From: Caulobacter sp. RHG1
GTDB lineage: Bacteria; Pseudomonadota; Alphaproteobacteria; Caulobacterales; Caulobacteraceae
Length of the DNA: 64,000 nt
Reading direction: 5' to 3'
Assembly: GCF_013181195.1 (NCBI RefSeq)
Contig: NZ_SMZP01000005.1
Coordinates: 310,001-374,000 of the forward strand
The notes beneath the pieces were generated by a model, which had not been told where the DNA came from, made no database searches, and saw only the letters and a list, made by a program, of their open reading frames with translations. Below are positions 8,671-20,526 of the stretch, one piece after another; positions within the stretch are counted from its first letter, which is position 1; every line of letters begins with the position of its first letter. The translations under genes and the position numbers were made by a program.

Positions 8671-9768
8671 TTATGCCGCACCTGCGAGGGCCAAGCGGCG
8701 CTGTTTCCACCCGGAGGCCCAGGTCTTCATCCGCTCTCGGCACGGATTTTCTATGATGTGGTAGGAGATTGCGGAGAGCGGGATAAGCGCTGCCACAATC
8801 ACGATCCAGACCAGAAGCGGCAACTTGTCGCCCTCGATACCCAATAGCTTGGCCGCTGCATTGATCCCGAGAATCTTCCACGGGATGCAGATCATGTAGG
8901 TCGAGTAGCTGATCTCGCCGAGATAGACGAAGACTGACTGTCCAGCAAACTCGAAACCGGTCTTGGCGAGGCTTGCGAGCATGAAAATAAGCCCCCCCAA
9001 AAGCATCACAATGACCGGATCTGGGGACCCGAACTGCACAGCCGCAAGCGTGGCCATGCCCAGGAAAGCGGCGCCGTAGCCGCTGAGTCGGCTTGGGAAT
9101 CGGTCCGAACGCCACAACGCATGAAGGGCGCAGCCATAGGCGAAGCACGGCACGATCCGCAGCGCGCCCCACTGAATGGTCGCCTCGGTCAGCGAGAAAC
9201 CGGCCAGGGCCTGGAAAGCCGGATACAGCACGGCGATCACCGCCAGCGCGCCCAGCACCGCCGCCACCGGTCGCGCCCGCAGCTTCCAGGCGGCGAAGGC
9301 GAAGGCGGGGAAGGTCAGATAGGCGAACCATTCGGCCGAGATCGACCACGAGGCGTGGTTCCAGCCCGACACGGGGGCGAAACCCCAGGCATGGACCAGC
9401 AGCAGATTGGCCGGCAGGGCCTTCCAAGCCAGGATGTTGGCGTCGATGGCCATGCCCGCGACCGTGGCCGCGACCGCCATCAACCCGACGCCCAGCAGGG
9501 TGACCAGATGCAGCGGATACACCCGCGCCAGGCGGTTCCACAGGAAGTCGCCGTAGCGGAACCGGCCCTCGCCGAAACCACTGAGATAAACGTGACAAAG
9601 TATGAAGCCGGATAGGACGAAGAAGGCCTCGACGCCCAGATACCCCTTGGTGGCGGCGACCGGCGTGAAACCCACGGCCAGGTTGGGCCAATAGTGGAAC
9701 ATCACGACCCAGAAGGCGGCGAAGAACCGCAAGGCGGTCAGCGACTTGATGTGGGCGGCGTCCGGCAT
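8671..9768 (-). CDS. Acyltransferase 3 (OafA/YrhL type) membrane protein
   Basis: 365-residue integral membrane O-acyltransferase of the Acyltransferase 3 family, which transfers acetyl or other acyl groups to sugars of surface polysaccharides. The first helix carries the family motif SLTALRFFAAFWVVMFHYWP with the conserved His, and about ten hydrophobic helices follow. The start is the ATG at 9768, with GAGGA 7 bases upstream. Another start at 9804 lacks a ribosome site. The 3' part of the gene (about 8671-9120) is visibly poorer in G+C than the rest and than its neighbours, which hints at a mosaic origin. The acceptor is unknown. It is divergent from terC. Confidence 0.87.
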   Translation of the reverse strand: MPDAAHIKSLTALRFFAAFWVVMFHYWPNLAVGFTPVAATKGYLGVEAFFVLSGFILCHVYLSGFGEGRFRYGDFLWNRLARVYPLHLVTLLGVGLMAVAATVAGMAIDANILAWKALPANLLLVHAWGFAPVSGWNHASWSISAEWFAYLTFPAFAFAAWKLRARPVAAVLGALAVIAVLYPAFQALAGFSLTEATIQWGALRIVPCFAYGCALHALWRSDRFPSRLSGYGAAFLGMATLAAVQFGSPDPVIVMLLGGLIFMLASLAKTGFEFAGQSVFVYLGEISYSTYMICIPWKILGINAAAKLLGIEGDKLPLLVWIVIVAALIPLSAISYHIIENPCRERMKTWASGWKQRRLALAGAA

Positions 9769-9894
9769 CACGACATCCTCGACAGCAGCCCTTCCCTCCC
9801 CCACGGTAGAAAGACCGGCTTTGGTGGCCTATCTCGCCCAGGACTCCGGTCGTGGGCTGATACGGCTTATCCGGACTATCCTTAGAGAGGACCG

Positions 9895-10698
9895 ATGAAC
9901 GAACTCCTTCAACTGGCCGCAGACCCCGCGGCCTGGGCCGCCCTGGTCACCCTCGTGGTGATGGAGGTGGTGCTGGGGATCGACAACCTGGTCTTCATCT
10001 CGATCCTGTCGAACAAGCTGCCGCCCGAGCACCGCCAGCGCGTGCGCCGCATCGGCATCTCGCTGGCGCTGATCATGCGCCTCGTCCTGCTGTCGACCAT
10101 CGCCTTCATCGTCGGCCTGACCGCACCGGTCTTCGACCTGGGCATCGCCGGCCCCGTCGGTTCGCATGGCGAACCCGGCTTCGAGACCGCCTTCTCGTGG
10201 CGCGACCTGATCCTGATCGCCGGCGGCGTCTTCCTGATCTGGAAGGCGACCAAGGAGATCCACCACACGGTCGACCCGGGCGTCAGCGATGACGTCCTGG
10301 AGAAGGACAAGGCCACGGTCGTCATCTCCAACGTCGGCGCGGCCATCTTCCAGATCATCCTGCTGGACCTGGTGTTCTCGATCGACTCGATCCTGACCGC
10401 CGTCGGCATGACCGATCACCTGCCGATCATGATCATCGCCGTGATCATCGCCGTCACCGTGATGCTGCTGGCCGCCGACCCGCTGGCCAACTTCATCAAC
10501 AACAACCCGACCGTGGTCATGCTGGCCCTGGGCTTCCTGCTGATGATCGGCACCGTGCTGATCGCCGAGGGCTTCGGCGCCCACGTGCCCAAGGGCTACA
10601 TCTATACGGCCATGGCCTTCTCGGGCGGGGTCGAGGGACTGAACATGATGGCGCGCAAGCGGAACGCGAAGAAGCTCGCCGAAAAGCACGACGAATAG
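9895..10698 (+). CDS. TerC-family integral membrane protein
   Basis: 267-residue TerC family protein with about seven membrane helices. The family's acidic transmembrane motifs are present: [11 protein letters not shown] near residues 23-33 and [15 protein letters not shown] in the middle. The start at 9895 has GAGAGGACC just upstream. TerC proteins are linked to tellurite resistance and, in better studied cases (MeeF/MeeY, Alx), to manganese export and metallation of secreted enzymes. Which applies here is unknown. I saw no yybP-ykoY-like riboswitch, and the leader between 9769 and 9894 is too short and lacks its conserved core. A large MFS exporter follows 19 bp downstream, probably in the same transcript. 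Confidence 0.9.
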   Translation: MNELLQLAADPAAWAALVTLVVMEVVLGIDNLVFISILSNKLPPEHRQRVRRIGISLALIMRLVLLSTIAFIVGLTAPVFDLGIAGPVGSHGEPGFETAFSWRDLILIAGGVFLIWKATKEIHHTVDPGVSDDVLEKDKATVVISNVGAAIFQIILLDLVFSIDSILTAVGMTDHLPIMIIAVIIAVTVMLLAADPLANFINNNPTVVMLALGFLLMIGTVLIAEGFGAHVPKGYIYTAMAFSGGVEGLNMMARKRNAKKLAEKHDE

Positions 10699-10717
10699 GT
10701 CGAGCCCAAGTTCAGGA

Positions 10718-12298
10718 ATGACGACCCAGACCTTCACCGATGCAGAGCGCCGCCTGACCCTGGCGGCGCTCATGATCGTCTTCCTGCTCAGCGCGCTGGA
10801 CCAGACGATCGTCTCCACGGCCATGCCGCGGATCATCTCCGAGCTGAACGGGCTGAACCTCTATTCGTGGGTGACCACGGCCTATCTGCTCAGCTCGACG
10901 GTGATGGTGCCGATCTGGGGCAAGCTGGGCGACATCTTCGGCCGCAAGCCGGTGCTGATCGTCGGCATCTCGATCTTTCTCGCGGGCTCCTGGCTGTCGG
11001 GCCTGTCGGGCGAGTTCGGAACCGTGCTGGGCGTGCCCGGCATGGTGCAGCTGATCGTCTTCCGCGCCCTGCAGGGGATCGGCGGCGGGGCGCTGTTCAC
11101 CACGGCCTTCGCCATTATCGCCGACCTCTATCCGCCGCGCGAACGGGGCAAGTTCGCCGGGATCTTCGGCTCGGTGTTCGGCCTGGCCAGCGTGCTGGGC
11201 CCGATCATCGGCGGCTATTTCACCGACCACGGCACGGTGCAGATCGGGACCCACACGGTCGCCGGCTGGCGCTGGGTGTTCTACGTCAACCTGCCCCTCT
11301 CCTTGCTCTCGCTGTTCATGGTCATCGTGAAGATGCCCAAGCTGGAGCACCGCCGGGCCGGCCGCATCGACTTCCTGGGCGCAGCCCTGCTGATCGCAGC
11401 CTTCGTGCCGCTGCTCCTGGCGCTCAGCCTGGCGGGCCACGACTTCGCCTGGACGTCGCCGCAGAGCCTGGGCCTGTTTGGCCTCTCGATCGCCGCCCTC
11501 ATCACGTTCGTGATCGTCGAGACCAAGGTCTCCAACCCGATCGTGCCGATGCACCTCTTCCGCAACCGGGTGTTCGTCACCGCCAACCTGGCCGGCTTCC
11601 TGATCTCCATGGCCTTCATGGGCGTGGTGATGTTCCTGCCGCTGTATCTGCAACTGGGGCGCGGCGTGTCGGCGACCTTGAGCGGCATGGCCATGCTGCC
11701 GCTGATGGCCGGCCTGATCGCGGGCAGCACCATCGCCGGCCAGCTGGTCACCAGGACCGGCCGGTACAAGCCCTACATGATCACCGGCGCCAGCGTGCTG
11801 TTGGTGGCGGTGTTTCTGCTGCACGACCTGTCGAAGATCGGCCACCTCGGGCATCTGGCTCTGCTGTTGGCCTTCGTGGGCTTGGGCCTGGGTCCAGGCC
11901 AGAGCCTGTTCAACATCGCCACCCAGAACGCCGTCGACCCGCGCGACTTAGGGGTGGCGACGAGCTCCAACCAGTTCTTCCGCCAGATCGGCTCGACCGT
12001 TGGGGCCGCCCTGGCCGGGGCCCTGCTGACCGCGCGCCTGGCCGGTCTGCCCGGCGGCCTGAACCTGGGGGCGCTGGAGGGCATGGCGATCAAGGCGGCG
12101 GCCGAAGGCGGCTCGGCTCAGGCCGGTCCAGCCCTGCAGGCGGCGCTGATCCACGCGGTCAGCGGCGTGATGGTCGCGGCGGTGTTCGTGGTCGCCGCGG
12201 GCCTCGTCGCCATCCTGATGATCCCCGCCCTACCGCTGAAGTCGCGCCAGCCGGCAGCCGGCGCGCCGGTGCTCGAAAAGGCCGAACCGACGAACTAG
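10718..12298 (+). CDS. MFS drug exporter, DHA2 family (14 helices)
   Basis: 526-residue major facilitator of the DHA2 (EmrB/QacA) drug:H+ antiporter family. Typical features are the N-terminal DQTIVSTAMPRI in helix 1, motif A-like GKLGDIFGRKPVL in the loop after helix 2, and motif C-like GSVFGLASVLGPIIGGYF in helix 5. Length and hydrophobicity fit 14 helices. It is 19 bp behind terC. No EmrA-type adaptor is adjacent, so it probably works alone across the inner membrane, and its substrate is unknown. Its TAG stop directly abuts the TAG stop of the convergent priA gene within CTAGCTAG at 12295-12302. Confidence 0.9.
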   Translation: MTTQTFTDAERRLTLAALMIVFLLSALDQTIVSTAMPRIISELNGLNLYSWVTTAYLLSSTVMVPIWGKLGDIFGRKPVLIVGISIFLAGSWLSGLSGEFGTVLGVPGMVQLIVFRALQGIGGGALFTTAFAIIADLYPPRERGKFAGIFGSVFGLASVLGPIIGGYFTDHGTVQIGTHTVAGWRWVFYVNLPLSLLSLFMVIVKMPKLEHRRAGRIDFLGAALLIAAFVPLLLALSLAGHDFAWTSPQSLGLFGLSIAALITFVIVETKVSNPIVPMHLFRNRVFVTANLAGFLISMAFMGVVMFLPLYLQLGRGVSATLSGMAMLPLMAGLIAGSTIAGQLVTRTGRYKPYMITGASVLLVAVFLLHDLSKIGHLGHLALLLAFVGLGLGPGQSLFNIATQNAVDPRDLGVATSSNQFFRQIGSTVGAALAGALLTARLAGLPGGLNLGALEGMAIKAAAEGGSAQAGPALQAALIHAVSGVMVAAVFVVAAGLVAILMIPALPLKSRQPAAGAPVLEKAEPTN

Positions 12299-14458
<2,160 letters not shown>

Positions 14459-14583
14459 GGCCGGATGCTTTTGCCGCCAAACCATCCCCAGGTCGAGAGG
14501 CGCCACAGTGTAGATCGTCAAGCCGGCGTTAACCGAGATGCGGCTTCATCAGGGTCGTCAGTTTACGAACGGTGGGGCAGACG

Positions 14584-15264
14584 ATGAGCGACGCGACTGG
14601 TGCAGCCTTGAAGGCGACCGTCGATCCGGACAGCGTGCGCGATTTCCTGCGCATCGATCCCGGCTTCCTGCTGCGCGACGAAAGCCTGCTGGACGAGCTG
14701 GGCCTGAAGGTCGACGGCGGCAATGTCATCGACTTCGGTCCCGCCGCCCTGGCCAAGGCCGCCGCCGCCCACCGCCGCGAGGCCAGCGTCCGCCAGGCCA
14801 TCGAGGACAACGCCCGCGCCAACTATTCGGCCCAGGCCCAGACCCATGCCGCGGTCATCGACCTGCTGGACGCCCGCAACCACTCGGACCTCGCCCGCCG
14901 CGTCGACGACATGGCCATGCTGCGCTTCGGCCTGGCCGCCGGGGTCATGGCCCTGGAAGGCCCCAACCGCGTGCCCGCCGGGTGGCATGCCTTGGCCGAA
15001 GGCCAGGTCGACATGATCCTGGGCGACGCGCCCATCGCCCGGATGGGCTTCTTCGCCCCCGCCCTGCCGTTGTTCGGCGAGCGGGCAGAAACCATCCGCA
15101 GCATGGCCCTGGTTCGCATGGCCATCTGGGAACCGCGCCGCGAAGCCCTGATCGCCTTCGCCTCCACCGATCCGGAAGGCTTCGCGCCCGATATGGGCAC
15201 CGAACTGGTCAATTTCCTCGCCCGCGTCGTAGAGCGCACCGCCGAACGCTGGCCCGTCCTGTGA
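14584..15264 (+). CDS. DUF484 family protein upstream of xerC
   Basis: 226-residue cytoplasmic protein of the DUF484 family, which resembles GAF domains. The opening SVRDFLRIDPGFLLRDESLL is the family's N-terminal helix, and the GAF-like part with MALVRMAIWEPRREALIAFASTDPEGF and TELVNFLARVVERTAERW makes up the C-terminal half. The ATG at 14584 has GGTGGGG 6 bases upstream, and the extra GTG at 14572 is less likely. The stop codon overlaps the GTG start of xerC by 4 bases, the same conserved pairing seen across proteobacteria, so the two are translationally coupled. The biochemical role is unknown. Confidence 0.88.
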   Translation: MSDATGAALKATVDPDSVRDFLRIDPGFLLRDESLLDELGLKVDGGNVIDFGPAALAKAAAAHRREASVRQAIEDNARANYSAQAQTHAAVIDLLDARNHSDLARRVDDMAMLRFGLAAGVMALEGPNRVPAGWHALAEGQVDMILGDAPIARMGFFAPALPLFGERAETIRSMALVRMAIWEPRREALIAFASTDPEGFAPDMGTELVNFLARVVERTAERWPVL

Positions 15265-16175
15265 GCGCTCGCCAGGCCTGGACCGCCTGGCTGGACTACC
15301 TGACGCTGGAGCGCCGGGCCTCGCCGCGCACGGTGCGGGCCTATGGCGACAACGTTCTGGCCTATCTGAACTTCCTGGAGCGGCACCGAGGCGAAAGCCT
15401 CGGCCTGTCGGCGATGGGCGAAATCACCGCCGCCGACCTGCGCGGCTACCTGGCCTTCCGCCGGCAGGGTGAAGACGCCCTGGCCCCGCGTTCGGTCGCC
15501 CAGGCCCTGTCGTCGATCCGCGCCTTCCATCGCTATCTCGACCAGCGCCATGGCGTGGCCAACGCCGCCGTCGGCTTGGTGCGCGGCCCACGCCTCAAGG
15601 TCGGTCTGCCGCGTCCCGTGTCCGAGGATCAGGCCCGCGACCTGCTGGCCGAGGCGGCCGGCGACACAGAACGCGATCCCTGGGAGACCGCTCGCGACGA
15701 AGCCGTGCTGACCCTGCTCTGGGGCTGCGGCCTGCGGATTAGCGAAGCGCTGTCACTGACCTGGAGCGCAATCCCGCTGGGCCAGTCGCTGCGCATCATT
15801 GGCAAGGGCGGCAAGACTCGGATCGTGCCGGTGCTGGACGCCGTGCGCGAGGCGATGGACGTCTATCTGAACGAACTGCCGTTCGTGCTGAGCACCGACG
15901 AGCCGCTGTTCCGCGCCAAGCGCGGCGGGCCGTTGTCGCCACGTCACGTCCAAGGCCTGGTGCAGAACCTGCGCGGTCGCCTGGGCCTGTCGGACCGGGT
16001 GACGCCGCACGCCTTCCGCCACGCCTTCGCCACCCATCTACTGGGCGCGGGGGCGGATCTGCGGGCGATCCAGGACCTGCTGGGTCACGCCTCGCTGTCG
16101 ACCACCCAGCGTTACACCCAGGTCGATGCGGCGGGCTTGCTGGCCGCCTATCAGGCCGCCCATCCCAAGGCCTGA
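15261..16175 (+). CDS. xerC: Site-specific tyrosine recombinase XerC
   Basis: 304-residue recombinase that, with XerD, resolves chromosome dimers at dif. The N-terminal SAM-like core-binding domain covers about residues 1-100. The catalytic domain has all expected residues: Arg159 in CGLRISE, Lys182 in GKGGKTR, His250 and Arg253 in PHAFRHAFATHLL, His276 in LGHASLS and nucleophile Tyr285 in TTQRYTQVD. The GTG at 15261 overlaps the stop of DUF484. The open frame extends upstream to 14538, but that part only mirrors DUF484 in another frame. The position next to DUF484 and the lack of a nearby attachment site argue for the housekeeping XerC rather than a phage integrase. Confidence 0.94.
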   Translation: MSARQAWTAWLDYLTLERRASPRTVRAYGDNVLAYLNFLERHRGESLGLSAMGEITAADLRGYLAFRRQGEDALAPRSVAQALSSIRAFHRYLDQRHGVANAAVGLVRGPRLKVGLPRPVSEDQARDLLAEAAGDTERDPWETARDEAVLTLLWGCGLRISEALSLTWSAIPLGQSLRIIGKGGKTRIVPVLDAVREAMDVYLNELPFVLSTDEPLFRAKRGGPLSPRHVQGLVQNLRGRLGLSDRVTPHAFRHAFATHLLGAGADLRAIQDLLGHASLSTTQRYTQVDAAGLLAAYQAAHPKA

Positions 16176-16310
16176 GCCGAGGCCAAGAAAGACCTCCGTA
16201 CACTTGTCATTAAGGCTGCGCTTTAACCCTGATTTTACACGGTTGTGCGCCTTCTACTCAAAATGAGCGTGCGTCCCGCGTCGGGCAGCGTTCGCCCGCG
16301 TGAGGCTCCG

Positions 16311-18323
16311 ATGAAGTTCGACGACCTGAAGATTTCGACCAAGGTGGCCCTGCCGGCCATCGTCCTGACCGTGGTCGCCCTGGTGATCGTCGCCATGGGC
16401 GCGATCCAGTCCAAGCGCGTCGAGGCCAGCACCAAGGTTCTCGTCGAGCAACGCGCTCCAGCAGAGCTGGACGCCGCCCGCTTCAACCGCCGGGTCGCCA
16501 CCATCGGCTACGCCGTCTATCGCACCATGTCCTACGAGGGCGGTTCGGAGCAGAGCAAGGCCGCCAGCAGCGAACTGGACGCCGCCTACAAGGAAGCCAA
16601 GGAGCGTCTGGCCGCCGTCAAGGCCGCGGACCCCTCGACCGCCAAGACGGTGGCCGGCTTCGCCTCGCGTCTGGACAAGATCTACGCCGACGCCCGCAAC
16701 GGCGCGGACATGGGCATGCAGGACATGAACGACGCGGCCAAGATGATGATGGTCGGCATCGATCCCGACATCACCAGTCTGACCAAGGACGTCAACGCCT
16801 TCATCGAAAGCCACACCGCCGAGACCAAGGCGATGGTCGCCAAGGCCTCGAAGGAGGCCGATATGGGCACCATACTGGCCACGGTGTTCGGCGTGATCTC
16901 GGCTGGTCTGGCCATGATGTTCGCGCTGTGGATCGGCTCGAAGAAGATCGGCGCGCCGCTGGCCGGCACCGCCAAGACCATGGAAATCCTGGCCCAGGGT
17001 TCGGTCGACGTCGAAGTGAAGGGCGCCGAGCGCAAGGACGAGGTCGGCGCCATGGCCCGCTCGGTCCAGGTGTTCAAGGACAACGCCCTGGCCCTGCGCA
17101 CCGCCGAAGCCGCCCAACAGCGCGCCAGCGCCGAGGCCGACGCCGAGCGCCGCCGCAACCAGGACGCCGCCGACGCCGCCGCCAAGGAACAAGCCTTCGT
17201 GATGGAAGCCATCGCCTCGGGCCTGAACCATCTGGCCGAAGGCGACTTGACCTTCCGCGTCGACGCCCAGTTCCCGCCCGCCTACAAGCGCCTGCAGGAC
17301 GACTTCAACGGCGCCATCAGCCGCCTGGAAGAGGCGATGGGCACCATCGTCCACGCCGCCAACGGCATCGGCGCCGGTTCGGACGAGATCGCCTCGGCCG
17401 CCGACGACCTGTCGCGCCGCAGCGAACAGCAGGCCGCCAGCCTGGAAGAAACCGCCGCCGCCCTGGACGAGATCACCGCCACGGTGAAGCGTTCGTCGGC
17501 CGGCGCCCAGGAAGCCTCGCGCGTGGTCGGCTCGACCCGTTCGGACGCCGAACGCTCCAGCGTCGTGGTCCGCAACGCCGTCGACGCCATGAACCAGATC
17601 GAAAAGTCGTCGCAGTCGATCAGCCAGATCATCGGCGTCATCGACGAGATCGCCTTCCAGACCAACCTGCTGGCCCTGAACGCCGGCGTCGAGGCCGCCC
17701 GTGCGGGTGAAGCCGGCCGCGGCTTCGCCGTCGTCGCTCAGGAAGTGCGCGCCCTGGCGCAGCGCTCGGCCGACGCCGCCAAGGAGATCAAGACCCTGAT
17801 CTCGACCTCGTCGCAGCAGGTCAATCAAGGCGTCAGCATGGTCGGTCAGACCGGCGAGGCCCTGCAGGCCATCGTCAGCAAGGTCAGCGAGATCGACGCC
17901 CTCGTGTCGGAAATCGCCGCCTCGGGCCAGGAGCAGGCCACTGGCCTCAACCAGGTCAACGCCGCGGTCAACCAGATGGACCAGACCGTCCAGCAGAACG
18001 CCGCCATGGTCGAGCAGTCGACCGCCGCCAGCCATTCGCTGAAGAGCGAGGCCACCGGCCTGCTGCAGATGATCGGTCGCTTCCGCGTCGGCGGCGCGTC
18101 CAACGCCATCGCCGCCAGCGGTGGCGGTCGCACCACCTCGCGCCCATCTGCGCCGCCGCCGGCCCCGCGCGCTTCGGCCCCGGTCGCCCGTCCGGCCGTG
18201 GCTCCGGCCACCGCCGCCAGCCGCCCGGGTCTGAACCCGGTCGCCGCGGCCCAGGCCAAGCTCGCCAGCTTCGCCCAGAAGAGCTCGGCTCAGCCGGTCT
18301 CGGACGACTGGGAAGAATTCTGA
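16311..18323 (+). CDS. Methyl-accepting chemotaxis protein
   Basis: 670-residue transmembrane chemoreceptor. Helix 1 is at about residues 12-32 (VALPAIVLTVVALVIVAMGA) and a short periplasmic domain of about 150 residues follows. Helix 2 is around 183-206 and a HAMP domain comes after it. A coiled-coil signalling domain has the conserved tip EIAFQTNLLALNAGVEAARA. An Ala/Pro-rich linker ends in DDWEEF, which resembles the NWETF tether that recruits CheR and CheB. The start at 16311 has GAGG 5 bases upstream, and an earlier frame start at 16245 lacks one. The ligand is unknown because the periplasmic domain has no motif I recognise. Two consecutive intrinsic terminators follow. Confidence 0.92.
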   Translation: MKFDDLKISTKVALPAIVLTVVALVIVAMGAIQSKRVEASTKVLVEQRAPAELDAARFNRRVATIGYAVYRTMSYEGGSEQSKAASSELDAAYKEAKERLAAVKAADPSTAKTVAGFASRLDKIYADARNGADMGMQDMNDAAKMMMVGIDPDITSLTKDVNAFIESHTAETKAMVAKASKEADMGTILATVFGVISAGLAMMFALWIGSKKIGAPLAGTAKTMEILAQGSVDVEVKGAERKDEVGAMARSVQVFKDNALALRTAEAAQQRASAEADAERRRNQDAADAAAKEQAFVMEAIASGLNHLAEGDLTFRVDAQFPPAYKRLQDDFNGAISRLEEAMGTIVHAANGIGAGSDEIASAADDLSRRSEQQAASLEETAAALDEITATVKRSSAGAQEASRVVGSTRSDAERSSVVVRNAVDAMNQIEKSSQSISQIIGVIDEIAFQTNLLALNAGVEAARAGEAGRGFAVVAQEVRALAQRSADAAKEIKTLISTSSQQVNQGVSMVGQTGEALQAIVSKVSEIDALVSEIAASGQEQATGLNQVNAAVNQMDQTVQQNAAMVEQSTAASHSLKSEATGLLQMIGRFRVGGASNAIAASGGGRTTSRPSAPPPAPRASAPVARPAVAPATAASRPGLNPVAAAQAKLASFAQKSSAQPVSDDWEEF

Positions 18324-18339
18324 TTTTCAGTACGCGTAG

Positions 18340-18363
18340 CGCCCGCTGAGCGGCGGGCGTTTT
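18340..18363 (+). terminator. Intrinsic terminator of the chemoreceptor gene
   Basis: CGCCCGC / GCGGGCG, a 7-bp perfect stem with a 6-base loop, followed by TTTT, 17 bases after the stop codon. Confidence 0.75.
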
Positions 18364-18380
18364 CTCCCCTCGACGATCTG

Positions 18381-18411
18381 GGCCTCGCCTCCTCTAGGGC
18401 GAGGCCTTTTT
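18381..18411 (+). terminator. Second intrinsic terminator
   Basis: GGCCTCGCC / GGCGAGGCC, a 9-bp perfect stem with an 8-base loop, followed by TTTTT. It stands 18 bases after the first hairpin and faces the same way. With an A/T-poor minus-strand side it serves the + strand chemoreceptor rather than the convergent small gene. Confidence 0.8.
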
Positions 18412-18440
18412 CGTTCAGGCTACGCGGCTGAAGACCGCCT

Positions 18441-18806
18441 TTAGAAGGTTGGACGGACCTGCACGACCGGCGTGGAGACCGGGCAGCCATCGACCGTACG
18501 CATCACGGCCCGTTCGCCGTGGGCGACAGGCATCTCGCCCAACCTGTTGGTCTTGGCGGACGAGCCGCGGGCCAAGGCTTCGAGCGAAGCGGCGGGTTCG
18601 GATGGCGCGCCTTGGGCCTGCTGCAGACCGAACCGGTTACACTTGGCGAGCCGATCCATCCGCTCTTGCCAAGCCGCGAGCTGCCTGGCGCCTCGCGTCG
18701 GCTTGGCGATGCGCGGCGGGGGAAGCTGGACGAGCGGCGCTGGCGGGATCTCGACCAATGGCGCGGCTTGCAGCATCGCGGCGAAGGTCAATGCAGACAA
18801 AAGCAT
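18441..18806 (-). CDS. Small secreted hypothetical protein
   Basis: 121 residues, not recognised. The ATG at 18806 has GGAG 7 bases upstream and is followed by a good signal peptide (MLLSALTFAAMLQA), which supports a real gene over a chance frame. The mature protein opens with a Pro-rich segment (PLVEIPPAPLVQLPPPRIAK) and then a basic, helical part (ARQLAAWQERMDRLAKCNRFG). It has two Cys, in AKCNRFG and DGCPVS, which could form a disulphide in the periplasm. It ends VVQVRPTF. It is convergent with the chemoreceptor and 93 bp downstream of lpd on the same strand. No function is proposed. Confidence 0.6.
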   Translation of the reverse strand: MLLSALTFAAMLQAAPLVEIPPAPLVQLPPPRIAKPTRGARQLAAWQERMDRLAKCNRFGLQQAQGAPSEPAASLEALARGSSAKTNRLGEMPVAHGERAVMRTVDGCPVSTPVVQVRPTF

Positions 18807-18899
18807 GGCGGGGCTCCGTTCCCGAAACCCCGCCACTCTACGTCCGATTGATCGAACGTGGATATTAAATTTTGGGCAGGTTCTCCCCGCCCCAGGCCC

Positions 18900-20300
18900 T
18901 TAGGCCTGCATCGTCCAGCCTTCGACGCCCATAGCCGCCTGACGGATGGCTTCCGAGCGGGTGGGGTGCGGGTGGCAGGTGCGGGCGATGTCTTCCGACG
19001 CGCCGCCGAACTCCATGGCCACGCAAACTTCGGCGATCATGTCGCCGACGTTCGGGCCCACGGCGTGGGCGCCCAGGATGCGGTCGGTCTTGGCGTCAGC
19101 CAGGATCTTCACGAAGCCATCGCCCTCGTGGTTGATCTTGGCGCGGCTGTTGGCCAGGAACGGGAACTTGCCGACCTTGTAGGCGACGCCCGCGGCCTTC
19201 AGGTCTTCCTCGGTCTTGCCGACCGTGGCGACTTCCGGCTTGGTGTAGATGACGCCCGGAATGATGTCGTAGTTCATGTGACCGGCCTTGCCCGCGATCA
19301 GCTCGATGCAGGCCACGGCCTCGTCCTCGGCCTTGTGCGCCAGCATCGGACCCGAGGTCACGTCGCCGATCACCCACACACCGTCGACGCCGGTCTTGTA
19401 GTGGTCGTTGGCGATGACGCCACGCTTGTCGGGCGTGATGCCGACCGATTCCAGGCCCAGGCCTTGGGTGAACGGACGGCGGCCGATGGCGACCAGCACG
19501 TAGTCGGCCTCGATCGTCACGGCGTCGCCGCCGGCGACCGGCTCATGCGTCAGCTTCACGCCCTTGGCGCCGGCTTCCGCGCCCGTGACCTTGGCGCCCA
19601 GCTGGAACTTGAAGCCCTGCTTGGTCAGGATCTTCTGGAAGGCGTTGGCCACTTCCAGGTCGGTGCCCGGGAGGATGCGGTCCAGATATTCGACAACGGT
19701 GACTTCGGCGCCCAGGCGCTTCCAGACCGAGCCCAGCTCCAGGCCGATGACGCCGGCGCCGACCACGACCAGCGACTTGGGCACTTCCGGCAGCGACAGG
19801 GCGCCGGTCGAGTCGATGATGCGGCTGTTGTCGATCGTCACGCCCGGCAGCGGGGTCGGCTCCGAGCCGGTGGCGATGACGATGTTCTTGGTCTCGAGGG
19901 TCTTTTCCGAGCCGTCTTCGGCCTTGACCACGACCTTGCCGGCGCCGTCGATGCGGCCCCAGCCCTTCACGTACTCGACCTTGTTCTTCTTCATCAGGAA
20001 CTCGACGCCCTTGGTCAGGGCTTCGACGCTCTCGGCCTTCTGGGCCATCATCTGGGGCAGGTTCAGCTTCGGCTTGACCTCGATGCCCAGCTTGGCGAAC
20101 TCGCCGCCGGCGGCCGCTTCATAGTATTCCGAGGCGTGCAGCAGGGCCTTCGAGGGCATGCAGCCGACGTTCAGGCAGGTGCCGCCCAGCTTGCCGCGGC
20201 CTTCGACGATCGCGGTCTTCAGACCCAGCTGGCCGGCGCGGATAGCCGCGTTGTAGCCACCGGGACCACCACCGATGATGACGACGTCGTACTGAGCCAT
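18900..20300 (-). CDS. lpdA: Dihydrolipoyl dehydrogenase (E3)
   Basis: 466-residue FAD flavoprotein that reoxidises dihydrolipoamide, shared by 2-oxoacid dehydrogenase complexes. The N-terminal FAD fingerprint [12 protein letters not shown] and the redox-active disulphide [13 protein letters not shown] (Cys42 and Cys47) are clear. The NAD-binding [14 protein letters not shown] and the C-terminal dimer-interface HPHPTRSE with the catalytic His are also intact. It lies about 1.3 kb beyond sucB on the same strand, separated by a + strand VirJ-like gene and DUF3088, so it has its own promoter in the 226-bp gap upstream. The clustering implies its main partner is the 2-oxoglutarate dehydrogenase encoded next door. 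Confidence 0.96.
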   Translation of the reverse strand: MAQYDVVIIGGGPGGYNAAIRAGQLGLKTAIVEGRGKLGGTCLNVGCMPSKALLHASEYYEAAAGGEFAKLGIEVKPKLNLPQMMAQKAESVEALTKGVEFLMKKNKVEYVKGWGRIDGAGKVVVKAEDGSEKTLETKNIVIATGSEPTPLPGVTIDNSRIIDSTGALSLPEVPKSLVVVGAGVIGLELGSVWKRLGAEVTVVEYLDRILPGTDLEVANAFQKILTKQGFKFQLGAKVTGAEAGAKGVKLTHEPVAGGDAVTIEADYVLVAIGRRPFTQGLGLESVGITPDKRGVIANDHYKTGVDGVWVIGDVTSGPMLAHKAEDEAVACIELIAGKAGHMNYDIIPGVIYTKPEVATVGKTEEDLKAAGVAYKVGKFPFLANSRAKINHEGDGFVKILADAKTDRILGAHAVGPNVGDMIAEVCVAMEFGGASEDIARTCHPHPTRSEAIRQAAMGVEGWTMQA

Positions 20301-20438
20301 GGGTCTACCGCCTAGAGGACGCGCCGAAAGCGGCGCCGGACAAATATGGGGCCTCGCCGGCCTTATTGTCAGACCTCTGGAGGCACGAGTTCCTTAGAGG
20401 CGCCAGCGTGAAAACGGAACCCTTTTCCACGGCTCCGG

Positions 20439-20453
20439 CCTTGAAAATCAAGG
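20439..20453. promoter_or_regulatory. Small palindrome in the lpd/virJ divergent region
   Basis: CCTTGA-AAA-TCAAGG, a perfect 6-bp dyad in the 226-bp gap between divergent lpd and the VirJ-like gene. It could be an operator; no regulator is implied. The rest of the gap shows nothing recognisable. Confidence 0.3.
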
Positions 20454-20526
20454 GAAATGGCCGGCGCGACAATCCGTCGCCGGCGATGGCCCGGAGAGCG
20501 CCACATCTCGGCGACGTCATACGGTC

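Noticed and set aside
9769..9894. Possible manganese riboswitch before terC
   Set aside because: The 126-bp leader lacks the conserved yybP-ykoY core, and no stem set fits.
14538..15260. Upstream extension of the xerC frame
   Set aside because: The residues are an Arg/Pro-rich shadow of DUF484; XerC homology starts at the GTG at 15261.
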